Shown: one piece after another, positions 8,563 through 16,635 of the stretch | Layout of the letters: each line of letters opens with the position of its first letter | How positions within the stretch are numbered: the stretch's first letter is position 1 | Assembly (NCBI RefSeq): GCF_000092825.1 | Contig: NC_014168.1 | Span: 1,293,946 to 1,357,945, forward strand | Origin: Segniliparus rotundus DSM 44985 | Lineage (GTDB): Bacteria; Actinomycetota; Actinomycetes; Mycobacteriales; Mycobacteriaceae | Length of the DNA stretch: 64,000 nt | Direction of reading: 5' to 3' | Translations under genes and position numbers: made by a program | Notes under the pieces: generated by a model | What the model saw: only the letters and a program-made list of their open reading frames with translations | Told to the model about the DNA's origin: nothing | Databases searched by the model: none

Positions 8563-10584
8563 ATGGCGAGGGCTATTTCAGCCGATGGCGCGCGGGCGGG
8601 CGCAGTTCTGATCGAACGTAGCTATCGCGAAGGCGATGAAACGCAATTCTTACGGGAGCTGGTCCAGAACGGCCTCGAAGCCGGCGCAACCAAGATTCAG
8701 CTAGGTATCCATTGGCCGAGTGCCGCACCTGACTGGGCGGTCGGGGATCTCCCGGAAGGCTATACCTTTAAGATCCGTCCGCAACGCTACAGGATGGTCT
8801 ATTACGACAACGGCAGCGGTATGGGCGAACGGATGGTGGATTACATGGCCGGTCTGCTCGACCTCGATTCCAAGAATCAGTCCGCCGGTGACCTGCATGG
8901 CAACTTCGCTATGGGTGCTCGCGTCTCCACGCTGCCGTGGAACAGGGCCGGGGTCATTGTGGCGAGTTGGACCAAGGAGTTCCCCGAGGGGCGGCTTATG
9001 TGGCTTCGGTTTGTACCGGATCGGTCGGTCGCGCTGGGCTACTACGAAGCTGCGACGTTGCGATGGGAAGACAATGGGAAGCCTTTATTGAATGAGGTTG
9101 CTCCGGCCGACCTGTTTCCGGAGTTCGTCTCGGACCGCCCGGAATGGCTCGGCCGCCCTCTTGGCGAAGCTGGCGAAATCGGTACGGGGACGATGTTCCT
9201 GTTTCTTGGGAACACTGGTCAGGAGCACACGTTCCTGGGCCCAGAGGGTAATTGGAAGACCCATACCGGACCCAACTACCTGACACATAGATATTACGCG
9301 CATCCGCCTAACGTAGAAATTCGGTACGAGGACCCTCGCTCCAGTGACGTGGAAGCTTGGGCAGGACGTCGGCGCGACCGGGTAAATCGATCTGCGCTCG
9401 ATGGCTCAGAACCCGGGCCCAACGATCGGATTTTCAATGAGCCAGTCCGGCCCACGGGCCTATTGATGGCTGGGACTCTGTCGCGGAAGGCCAAGTCTCA
9501 GTCGGCTGCTATACCACTGCCAGATGGGGGTAGGATCTTAGTGAATCTTATCCACCCCGATGCAGTCCAGAAAGGTGGAGGCCGTCGCGGAGCCGAGAAG
9601 CCTGGTATTTCAGTTTTGTACAAAAATGAGCTGTATCATCGGCGTGAATCTGCGCGTGACTATCAGAAGTTTGCCATCTCATCGGCCAAGGTGTATCGCC
9701 GGCTTTCTATAATTATTGAACCTCGTGAAGCGGATGGGATCAATGACCCGCTCGGAGGTGTTTTCCCGGCATCGTCACGCACCTCACTCAACTACGTGCA
9801 GCCTACTTCGGCCACCGCTTCGGGACGTGATCTGCCTTGGGCTGTTTGGGAGCAGACGTTCATCGATAACATGCCAGGGTTCGTCATAGAGGCAGTCGAA
9901 AAGTCGATCCCGGATGATCATGAGGACATTGATCAAGACATAGTCGATAAAGTTGCACAACCATTCATGAAAATGTTCAAGCGCGTGATCTGGTTCCCCC
10001 GCGCGAATGGCCAGGTGGCAGGTACAACGAACGGCAACGGATCTGGTGGGACTATGGGCAGAAGGCGAGGCGGAGGCGGTGGTGGAATCAATGGATCGAA
10101 GCACGGCGGTAACAATGGATCGAGCGCGATTGGTCATCAGGATGGTGACGAGGACGGAGATACGCGAGATGGGTTTGTGTCAATTCCAGAGTGCCATTTT
10201 GATGCAGACTCATTCGATGATGAAGAGATCAATGCGCGTCCACGTATAGGCGTGAAGTACTTACCCGGTAAGACGGGGCAGCTCGGTAAGATCATGATTG
10301 ATCCGAGGTTTCCTCTTCTAGAGGATGTTGAGAAATATTGGATCGAACATACCGCGCCGCCGCAACATGCTGACGCCAGGAAGGCAGTCCAGGTCGTCTA
10401 CAAGACGGCGATGGCATGTCGAGTAGGGCAGATTCTCGCGCTCGCAGAAGAGCAAGGTCTCACTGAGGGTGAGCTTCGTGAGGGCTTTATGAGCGACGGG
10501 GCGCTTACTGCCTCGCTATTCGGACTTGCATCTGAGCACTCGGTCATCAAATCTAGGCTTTCGGGACGGTTGCGGAAGGGATAA
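8563..10584 (+). CDS. GHKL (Hsp90/MutL-type) ATPase, orphan island gene
   Basis: 673 residues. The N-terminal ~250 residues carry the GHKL nucleotide-binding motifs: an N box RELVQNGLEAGATKI (residues about 27-41), G1 DNGSGM (about 84-89) and G2 GNFAMGA (about 109-115). A middle region with a conserved-looking NLIHPDA and YKNELYHRRES follows. Residues about 490-530 are a Gly/Asn-rich linker. A C-terminal domain of ~150 residues (KYLPGKTGQLGKIMIDPRFP) contains no recognised motif. The coding sequence is visibly lower in GC than its neighbours. It is the only gene between two tRNA-Pro remnants, an accessory gene brought in by integration. GHKL proteins of this kind occur in anti-phage defence and chromatin-type remodelling; defence is inference. 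ATG preceded by GAGGAG. Confidence 0.75.
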   Translation: MARAISADGARAGAVLIERSYREGDETQFLRELVQNGLEAGATKIQLGIHWPSAAPDWAVGDLPEGYTFKIRPQRYRMVYYDNGSGMGERMVDYMAGLLDLDSKNQSAGDLHGNFAMGARVSTLPWNRAGVIVASWTKEFPEGRLMWLRFVPDRSVALGYYEAATLRWEDNGKPLLNEVAPADLFPEFVSDRPEWLGRPLGEAGEIGTGTMFLFLGNTGQEHTFLGPEGNWKTHTGPNYLTHRYYAHPPNVEIRYEDPRSSDVEAWAGRRRDRVNRSALDGSEPGPNDRIFNEPVRPTGLLMAGTLSRKAKSQSAAIPLPDGGRILVNLIHPDAVQKGGGRRGAEKPGISVLYKNELYHRRESARDYQKFAISSAKVYRRLSIIIEPREADGINDPLGGVFPASSRTSLNYVQPTSATASGRDLPWAVWEQTFIDNMPGFVIEAVEKSIPDDHEDIDQDIVDKVAQPFMKMFKRVIWFPRANGQVAGTTNGNGSGGTMGRRRGGGGGGINGSKHGGNNGSSAIGHQDGDEDGDTRDGFVSIPECHFDADSFDDEEINARPRIGVKYLPGKTGQLGKIMIDPRFPLLEDVEKYWIEHTAPPQHADARKAVQVVYKTAMACRVGQILALAEEQGLTEGELREGFMSDGALTASLFGLASEHSVIKSRLSGRLRKG

Positions 10585-10903
10585 GCCATATCTTGAGACA
10601 GGGGGCCTCCGAGATGTGCTCGCGCCTGAGTCTTAAAGAAGATCTCGATTATCTGGTTGCTGTTGGATAAGCATGCCAGCTGAAGACGATCTAGTCCGAG
10701 CGAAGTTTCGTTCCCAGGAGCATCAGCGTGGTCCAAGCAAATGGACCACACAAATTCCAGATGCCGTGCGATCGCCTTACAAGCGGCAAAAAACAGTCCC
10801 CAGATCCTGTGCGTGGCCGGTTCTGTGATTTCGGCTAGCGCACAGTTTCGGCGGTCAAGTGCGCTAGTGGTCCCCAAGCGGCCCGTATATGCTTTCCGCA
10901 CAA

Positions 10904-10917
10904 AGGCGGAAACGCCT
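10904..10917 (-). terminator. Hairpin after tRNA-Pro 3' half
   Basis: AGGCG-GAAA-CGCCT is a perfect 5-bp stem. On the minus strand it follows the tRNA-Pro 3' half of remnant 3 and is followed by TTTG, as expected for a short tRNA terminator. The related sequence beside remnant 2 has lost one pairing base. Confidence 0.5.
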
Positions 10918-10927
10918 CCCAACTGCG

Positions 10928-10975
10928 TCGGGCTGACAGGATTTGAACCTGCGACCCTCTGACCCCCAGTCAAGT
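10928..10975 (-). repeat. attachment-site remnant 3: tRNA-Pro 3' half
   Basis: Minus-strand tRNA-Pro 3' half. Its 43-base core is identical, in inverted orientation, to the 3' half of the intact tRNA-Pro at 11179-11221, including the TCAGA anticodon-stem strand. It also extends by ACTTG, the sequence found in the orphan 5' half at 15676-15684. It therefore looks like a hybrid att junction between two tRNA-Pro versions. Confidence 0.75.
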
Positions 10976-11147
10976 AGTCTAGGCGGCAGCCTTGTCGATT
11001 CGCGAGCACGTCAGCCTTGGTTTCTTCCTCAAGATACCGGGAAGTTGCGGACCAATTGCGGACCAAACCCGATTTTGACCGCCTCGTGGGTTGGGATGTT
11101 GCGCGCTCGCCTGGTACAGTGTTGCCGCTCGGGCGCATCGTCCGAAG

Positions 11148-11221
11148 CGGGCTGTGGCGCAGCTTGGTAGCGCATCTGACTGGGGGTCAGAGGGTCGCAG
11201 GTTCAAATCCTGTCAGCCCGA
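11148..11221 (+). tRNA. tRNA-Pro (GGG)
   Basis: 74 bases folding as a complete cloverleaf: acceptor CGGGCTG/CAGCCCG with A as discriminator, anticodon stem TCTGA/TCAGA with loop CTGGGGG (anticodon GGG), T-loop TTCAAAT. CCA is not encoded. A broken tyrosine integrase starts 22 bases after its 3' end, the classic arrangement at an integration site. It is in the opposite orientation to the other tRNA-Pro pieces in the region. Confidence 0.93.
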
Positions 11222-11242
11222 CATCTTGTCGGAAACGCGCCG

Positions 11243-11927
11243 TCATTGAACGGCGTGCAGCGCGCGGGCGCTCTTCGCGTGGCTTGGCCTCTGCGAGCCG
11301 TTCACCTCGTGTTTGGCTGCCTGCAAGTGCGCGGTGAGCATGTCGCCAGCCTCGGTGACGTTCCTACGGTCGGGATGGATGTAGAGCTGCGTGGTGGCGA
11401 GGTTCGCGTGCCCGGCGATCTGACGGAGATCGTGCGGCTTGACCCCTGCGTCTGCAAGCCATGTCAGGCCGGTGTGCCGTAGGTCGTGGCGCGTCAGGTG
11501 CTCGTATCCGAGTTCTGTGACAACCTCGTCCCAGTGCGTTGCGTCGCGCAAGGTGGCCGTGGTGATGCGACCGCCGCGCGGGCCGACGAACAACCGTGCG
11601 TCGGGCCGGTAGTTCACGCGTTCAAGGTGTTTGAGGAAGATCGGGCGCACGTCTTCGATGATCGGCACATCGCGCTATCTCTTGCCCTTGGTGCCTTTGT
11701 CCTCTAACCCGCCTGGTGACGGTGTTTTATGGCGTCGTACCTTCCAGATCCACGTCTCAGTGTTGATGTCCTGGGCGCGGCATCCGCTGATCTCGCCGAT
11801 CCTGGTCGCGGTGCAAGCCTCCGCGATCACGGCATCGCCCCAGCCCTCATATTTGCCCCATGAGCGGGCTACGAGTTTGGCCGCAAGCCCGGTGAGCGTG
11901 TCCCAGTCTTCTAGCGCCAGGGCTCGC
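11243..11927 (-). pseudogene. Tyrosine recombinase/integrase, truncated and interrupted
   Basis: Catalytic half of a phage-type integrase. Read from 11927 downwards, it has the box-I arginine region (TRIGEISGCRAQDI), then an in-frame TAG at about 11676-11678 just before DVPIIEDVRPIFL. Beyond the stop come RHDLRHTGLTWLAD, the GHANLATTQLYIHPDRR box II and the nucleophile Tyr. The N-terminal domain is missing because an IS3 fragment abuts at about 11927. Length ~225 residues versus ~380 for intact relatives. It points toward the tRNA-Pro, as expected for the integrase that used this tRNA as attB. Both the stop and the truncation make it non-functional. Confidence 0.85.
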
Positions 11928-12399
11928 GGATCGTCCTGGTCAAAGACTCGTCCGCGACCTCGCGCAGGCTCGGGGGACGGACGAGCTGCTCGTAATGCCC
12001 CGAGCGGGACACACCCAGGACCCGGCAGGCCGCCGCGACGGGCACACCGTCGTCGGCCAGCTCTCGGACCAGCCGGAACCTTAATTTTGGGAGGATGTTC
12101 TCCCTCGCGAAATACGCCGACGCCTTCTTGACGATCTCCAATTCCATCTCCAAGACGCGGTTTCGGCGGCGCAATTCGACCAGCTCCTTGCGCTCGTCGC
12201 TCGTCAGGCCCTCGCGTTTGCCCTCCTCGACCTCGGCCCTCGCCAGCCAGGTCCGCAGCGTCTGCTCGTTGATCCCCAAACCCTTCGAGATCTTCGAGAT
12301 CGGCTGCCCACTCGTTCGAGCCAGCCCCACCGCACGACGGCGGAACTCCTCGGGATGCGCGACAGGCATCGGGATTCCTTCCGCTGACAGGACATCCAT
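11928..12399 (-). pseudogene. IS3-family transposase fragment (OrfA plus OrfB N terminus)
   Basis: The protein read here has an OrfA helix-turn-helix (HPEEFRRRAVGLARTSG, then GINEQTLRTWLARAEVE), a leucine-zipper-like heptad helix (ELRRRNRVLEMELEIVKKAS), and then in the same frame the start of OrfB (RFRLVRELADDGVPVAAACR, SRSGHYE). It stops at TRTIRE, where integrase sequence begins, so about two thirds of the transposase including the DDE core is missing. OrfA and OrfB are usually joined by a -1 frameshift; here they are in one frame. A remnant, probably responsible for the integrase truncation. Confidence 0.8.
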
Positions 12400-12689
12400 C
12401 CTGCCAGCGTTAGTGTCCGAGAAACCGGGTCAGGCCCCATATCGAGGGATTGAACGGCATGGTGAAAGACCAGGGAAAAGGCGCTCTCGGGAGCGCGGGG
12501 CGGCGGGGTGGATGCGAACGTGTCCGACCTGGCCGTTGCTTCCTTCCAGCACGACCGGCCCAGCGAGTTGGCGGTCGCCCAGATCGTCTGCGCCTTCGCG
12601 CAACAACGGGCCGCTAAGCGGGTCCGTGACCGCCAGCGCGCCTTGGACCGCTCGCGGCGCAACACGAACACAGACCAGTACGGCCCGTC

Positions 12690-12996
12690 GGTGCGGCAAG
12701 GCACACGCGCTCAACGCCGGATCCACCAAGTTCGTCCGGGCCTTCGCCGCCCACGGCTTGGCCGGGCCGTGGGCAGGGTCGGGTCCTGCGCCGACAACGC
12801 CGCGATGGAGTCGTTCTTCTCCCTACTGCAGAAGAACGTGCTCAACAGCCAACGCTGGGCCAGCAGGGACGAGCTGCGCCTCGCGATCATCACTTGGACA
12901 GAAAAGACCTACCACCGCCGTCGCGATCTGGGTGCCCTCGGGCGACTCACCCCTATCGAACATGAGACACGGCAAACTAGTCACCAGGCCGCCTGA
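12690..12996 (+). pseudogene. IS3-family transposase C-terminal fragment, frameshifted
   Basis: Plus-strand piece of OrfB: GSTKFVRAFAAHGLAG in one frame, then GRVGSCADNAAMESFFSLLQ with the catalytic Glu region, RRRDLGALGRLTPIEHE and a stop at 12996. The change of frame near 12770 shows it is broken. It is opposite in orientation to the 5' fragment at 11928-12399, so either two elements decayed here or one was split by an inversion. No clear gene is seen at 12400-12690. Confidence 0.75.
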
Positions 12997-13368
12997 AAAC
13001 CCGAAACCCCACATGGAAACCAAAACCCCAGCAGACCCATGCGTTCGGACAAGCAGGAGGTAGTTGATATCATTTTCAGGGCGTTGTATGATGAATATCA
13101 TATAATGAAATAATGTCCAGAAGAAGCAAATCAGTGGACAGCGGAAAGTTTTCAGATTCGATTCAGTTCGAGCTGAAAAATATCTCTACACAAATGTAAG
13201 TCATCGTAGTTCCCGGCATCGTTGAAGTGTGTAAACGCCTTGCCCGTAAGTTGTTGTCTCGCCAATATTTCTGTTAGGCACGGAGTCGCCAACCAGCGGA
13301 GAGGGCCAGTTTTTGGGAATTATTTAGTTGGCCACTTCAGCGCAGAACCAGATAGGAGAAGCGGTAGC
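12997..13368. other. AT-rich intergenic region before the FAD oxidoreductase
   Basis: About 370 bases with no recognisable gene. An AT-rich stretch at about 13060-13180 includes TGATATCA and ATGATGAATATCAT palindromic elements and is the likely promoter/operator of the following gene. Base composition is clearly different from the host background. Confidence 0.5.
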
Positions 13369-14763
13369 GTGGTTATGTATCAAGGCTGCGGGCAGAGCAC
13401 GCAAGCGTTAGTCGTTGGCAGCGGGATGGCGGGGCTTCTCGCCGCCCGGGTACTGGCAGACCACTTCACTCGTGTCGTCATCGTCGAACAAGACGAGATC
13501 ACGTCCGATACTGACTACCGGCGAAGCGTACCGCAAGCTCGCCACCCGCACGGTATGCTCAAAAGAGGTGCCGACATCTTCGAGCGGCTGTTCCCCGGAC
13601 TGCAAGCAGAACTCGTTTCAGAGGGCGCTCCGATCATCGACTTCGGTAAGGATCCTTTCTATCTCTTCCCGACCGGATTGGCTCCCAGGGCGGCCACTGG
13701 GATCCATGTGCAGATGGTTACACGGGGCACTCTGGAAAGACACGTGCGGCGACGCGTCCTTGCCCTGCCCCAAGTCACGCTCCGAAGCGGCTGGCATGTG
13801 GATGATCTGGTGTGGAACGAGCAATCTGCTCAATTAATTGGGGTACGGATCACACCTACTAAACCTCTCTGTGATGCTGCGTCTCCATCAGAGTGCGTCG
13901 AAGCGCGTCTAGTCATCTGCTCGACAGGCCGCACCTCCACCATATCGGACTGGCTGGAGCGCGCCGGGTATGGGACACCTCGCTCGCTGCGGGTTAACGG
14001 TCGAATGTCTTACAGCTCACGGTTGATCAAGCCTTCTGCATCGGTGGGCGGGTGCGTGCGCGCTGACGCGCAGTTAACTTTTGCTCCTTGGACACGTCGT
14101 GGTGGAACTGCCATTACAGTCGAGGGCGGCCAGCAACTGCTGACCCTGCTCGGCGCTGACGGAGAACTACCGCCCAACAACTCAGAAGCCTTCTACTCCT
14201 ATGCCCAATCGCTCCAGCATCCAGGGATCCACGCGGCACTCACGGAGGCAGCAACACTCGGCCCCATCTACCGCATGATTAATTGCAACAACACCTGGAC
14301 GCTTTTTCACCGCATGTCCTACTGGCCTGAGCGGCTGATCGTGATGGGAGATGCGTACTGTACCTTCAATCCCGTTTACGGGCAAGGCATGACGGTCGCG
14401 GCGATCGAGGCAGACCTCCTGGACAAGCTCTTGCGTAAGCGGAAATCTGATGACCTGTCCGGGCTGGCGAGAAATTTTCATCGACGAGCTGCCCGTGCGA
14501 TCCGCGTGCCCTGGATGTTGACGACCAGCACCGATCTTCGGTGGACTCCCGAGCAGCAGAATCTCACTACGCGGCTGATCCACTGGTACACAGACCAGCT
14601 CCTCCGCGCCATTCCCGGCCGGCCGCACGTCTACCGACGATTCCTTCAGGCGACGCAACTGACCCGTTCCCCAGCGGTTTTGTTACACCCCCGTGTTATA
14701 AGCGCTGTCGCGGGCGTGTTAGCACGCAAGTGCCTCGGTACTCAGACCGAGGAAGGGGCCTGA
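13369..14763 (+). CDS. FAD-dependent oxidoreductase/monooxygenase
   Basis: 464 residues. N-terminal dinucleotide-binding motif VVGSGMAGLLAARVLADHF followed by an acidic strand end (VVIVEQDE), and a second FAD motif near the C-terminal third (VMGDAYCTFNPVYGQGMTVA), the GD motif of group A flavin monooxygenases and halogenase/geranylgeranyl-reductase relatives. AGGAGAA at 13354-13360 sits 8 bases before GTG 13369, so I prefer this start to the ATG at 13375 or a longer frame from 13222. Flanked by IS3 debris on both sides, hence probably acquired. Substrate unknown; similar proteins act on polyketide or quinone-like molecules. Confidence 0.75.
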   Translation: MVMYQGCGQSTQALVVGSGMAGLLAARVLADHFTRVVIVEQDEITSDTDYRRSVPQARHPHGMLKRGADIFERLFPGLQAELVSEGAPIIDFGKDPFYLFPTGLAPRAATGIHVQMVTRGTLERHVRRRVLALPQVTLRSGWHVDDLVWNEQSAQLIGVRITPTKPLCDAASPSECVEARLVICSTGRTSTISDWLERAGYGTPRSLRVNGRMSYSSRLIKPSASVGGCVRADAQLTFAPWTRRGGTAITVEGGQQLLTLLGADGELPPNNSEAFYSYAQSLQHPGIHAALTEAATLGPIYRMINCNNTWTLFHRMSYWPERLIVMGDAYCTFNPVYGQGMTVAAIEADLLDKLLRKRKSDDLSGLARNFHRRAARAIRVPWMLTTSTDLRWTPEQQNLTTRLIHWYTDQLLRAIPGRPHVYRRFLQATQLTRSPAVLLHPRVISAVAGVLARKCLGTQTEEGA

Positions 14764-14793
14764 TCCGGTTTTCCGGATGGGTTGGTTGTTGGA

Positions 14794-14931
14794 TCATGCC
14801 ACACTCGCTGCGGCAGGGGGCAGGGTCTCATACTCAGCTTGGGAGAGGTCTCGGAGGCTGGCGTGTCGTCTGATGGGGTTGTAGAAGGTCTCGATCCATT
14901 CGAAGATGGCGTTGGCCAGCTCGGAGCGGGT
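14794..14931 (-). pseudogene. IS3-family OrfB C-terminal remnant
   Basis: Reading the minus strand gives TRSELANAIFEWIETFYNP-RRHASLRDLSQAEYE and a stop at 14794-14796. This is the characteristic C terminus of IS3-type OrfB transposases, unlike the copy at 12690-12996, so a second IS3 element. Only ~45 residues remain. Its right edge runs into the 5' end of the HTH gene on the other strand. Confidence 0.75.
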
Positions 14932-15376
14932 GGACCGAAGCATTCGGGTCTTGGACCTCGCCCCCTTCCGTCAAGTGCGGCTCGCCAAGGGCTGGAGCCG
15001 CGCAGAACTAAACCGGCTCAGCGACGTTTCCGAGCACACTATCAAAGCTATTGAGAACGGCATCGTCAAAGACCCGAACATCGAGACCGTCGCGCGGCTC
15101 GTGAAGGCCCTCGACTTGCAGATGCGGGACGTGGTCAAGGTGCCCTACCATGTGCGGATGCTCTCGGACCTGCGGCACCTCGCGGGGCTCAGCCAGACGA
15201 GCCTCGCTCGCAGGGCCGGGATGAGTCCGCCCGCCCTCGCCAGGCTGGAGCGCGCCGAGACCGATATGACTGACGAGAAGGCGCAAGCCCTCGCCCGAGT
15301 CCTGCGCACCACTGCCAGCACCGTTCACGCCGCCTGGCGGCGTGCCAAGAACCGGCCACCAGGCACATCGGCCTGA
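14906..15376 (+). CDS. XRE-type regulator with two helix-turn-helix domains
   Basis: 156 residues with two Cro/CI-type HTH domains: residues ~19-70 (FRQVRLAKGWSRAELNRLSD-VSEHTIKAIENG) and ~85-140 (LRHLAGLSQTSLARRAGMS-PPALARLERAE). The first ~12 residues are encoded by sequence antisense to the IS3 remnant, so the native 5' end may have been lost and the present ATG supplied by the IS; GTG 14930 is an alternative start. Typical of plasmid/phage or conjugative element regulators. No cognate operon remains next to it. Confidence 0.7.
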   Translation: MALASSERVDRSIRVLDLAPFRQVRLAKGWSRAELNRLSDVSEHTIKAIENGIVKDPNIETVARLVKALDLQMRDVVKVPYHVRMLSDLRHLAGLSQTSLARRAGMSPPALARLERAETDMTDEKAQALARVLRTTASTVHAAWRRAKNRPPGTSA

Positions 15377-15675
15377 ACGAGCCGTCACCTGAACGCCTAA
15401 AACCAGACGCGGCTTCATCGGCGAACTTCGCTAGCTTTTCCGTGGCCGTGTCCAGCTCTGACTGGAACCACGACAACACGGTCTCGCCCCAGCCGATCAC
15501 GGCGGCGGAAACCACATCCACCGCGCCTGCCGGTCGGCATTTCTGGGGGTGCAATCTGCGGACCATTTGCGGACCAAACGCCACGCACGATCACGAACGA
15601 CCTGCGTCTTTGCAAACCGTAAGAGATTGCGTAAACATCAACCTAGCTGCGAAAACGGGGTGATCCCATGAATCA
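15377..15675. other. Degenerate element-end sequence
   Basis: About 300 bases. Contains the doubled GCGGACC motif (15556-15580). On the minus strand a short coding-like stretch (VIGWGETVLSWFQSELDTA) at about 15430-15520 could be a relic of a small gene, but it has no credible start or end. Nothing else recognised. Confidence 0.4.
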
Positions 15676-15711
15676 CCAGTCAAGTGCGCTGCCAAACTGC
15701 GCCACAGCCCG
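15676..15711 (-). pseudogene. Orphan tRNA-Pro 5' half
   Basis: Minus-strand CGGGCTGTGGCGCAG... through D-arm and into the anticodon loop (CTTGACTGG), then unrelated sequence. Joined in silico to the 3' half at 4247-4289 it gives a perfect 74-base tRNA-Pro(GGG) with stem CTTGA/TCAAG. This marks the right boundary of the 11.4-kb integrated region and shows the original tRNA gene was split rather than restored. Confidence 0.75.
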
Positions 15712-15800
15712 CTGCGGGCAAGAGCACCCGAGCGGGTATACCCTACCAGGCGCTGGCCCGAGAACCTAACGAGTCGCAGGCGGATTTGCCCCTGCGTCGT

Positions 15801-16577
15801 TCAGTCCTGCAGATCCGGCTGCTCGTGGACGATTCTGTCGAACAGCGGTTGGAATTGGAACCATCCGGCGTACTCGGAGCCGACTTGCCCGTAGGTGACG
15901 GCTGCGCTTTGCGGTGTGATTTCGACGAGGGGGCCAGCTGCCATCGCGGCGAGTTGCGCTTGGGCTGAACGCTCCATCGTCATGAACCACCAGACGGCGG
16001 AATCGACTGTCTGGCCGACGGTCAGCAGGCCGTGGTTGCGCAGGATGGCCGCTTTGTTGCCGCCGAGGGCGTGGGCAATGCGCTTGCCCTCCTCGGTGTC
16101 GAGCACGACGCCGGTGTAGTCGTCGAAAATGGCGTGGTCGTCGTAGAAAGCGCAGACGTCTTGTGTGATGGGGTAGAGGGGCACGCCCAGCGCGGAAAGC
16201 GCCTTGCCGTAGACCGAGTGGCTGTGCGCGGCCGCGACAGCGTCGGGGCGCGCCTGGTGGATCTGTGCGTGGATGGCGAACGCGGCGCGGTTGACCGGAC
16301 GGTCTCCTTCGACGACGTTGCCTTCGTGGTCCACGCGGATCAGGTCGCTGGCTTTGATCAAAGAAAAGTGCAGGCTGAACGGGTTCACCCAGAAGGTGTC
16401 GGGGAACTCGGGGTCGCGGGCGGTGATATGACCGGCGACGCCTTCGTCGAAACCTGCTTTGGAAAAGAGGCGGAATCCGGCGGCGAGGCGGACTTTTCGA
16501 TGCTGGCGCTCGTCTTGGACGTTGTCGAACGCGGGCGGGGCGAACGTGCGCCCGGGCTCGGCGGCGGCGGTGCTCAT
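15801..16577 (-). CDS. Class II aldolase/adducin-family protein
   Basis: 258 residues with the class II aldolase fold. Metal ligands are visible as AAAHSHSVYGKAL (His-x-His) and the later His in LRNHGLLTVGQTV; GVAGHITARDPEF near the N terminus is the phosphate/substrate loop. These enzymes cleave or epimerise sugar phosphates (fuculose-P aldolase, ribulose-5-P epimerase), while actinobacterial members annotated 'class II aldolase/adducin' usually lack a tested substrate. It is followed at 16636 by the mmpL gene on the same strand but with no obvious functional link. Confidence 0.85.
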   Translation of the reverse strand: MSTAAAEPGRTFAPPAFDNVQDERQHRKVRLAAGFRLFSKAGFDEGVAGHITARDPEFPDTFWVNPFSLHFSLIKASDLIRVDHEGNVVEGDRPVNRAAFAIHAQIHQARPDAVAAAHSHSVYGKALSALGVPLYPITQDVCAFYDDHAIFDDYTGVVLDTEEGKRIAHALGGNKAAILRNHGLLTVGQTVDSAVWWFMTMERSAQAQLAAMAAGPLVEITPQSAAVTYGQVGSEYAGWFQFQPLFDRIVHEQPDLQD

Positions 16578-16635
16578 GGCAGCTCCTCTCAGGCGTGACG
16601 GCGAAGACCAGCCTACGCCGGAGGGGAGCTGCTTT

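Larger units (their letters stand above)
10585..11147. other. Gene-free junction with inverted tRNA-Pro pieces
   Basis: About 560 bases with no supported gene. Contains a terminator-like hairpin (10904-10917), the third tRNA-Pro 3' half (10928-10975, minus strand), the doubled GCGGACC motif (11045-11068) and, at about 11110-11140, the promoter flank of the intact plus-strand tRNA-Pro. The flank resembles the one next to the orphan 5' half near 15715-15755. Confidence 0.6.

Noticed and set aside
4247-11221. Spaced tRNA-Pro repeats considered as a CRISPR-like array
   Set aside because: Units are tRNA halves, kilobases apart, with genes between them; no cas genes.
15430-15520. Short minus-strand coding-like stretch near the HTH gene
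   Set aside because: No start, stop or family; kept only as a note on a degenerate region.
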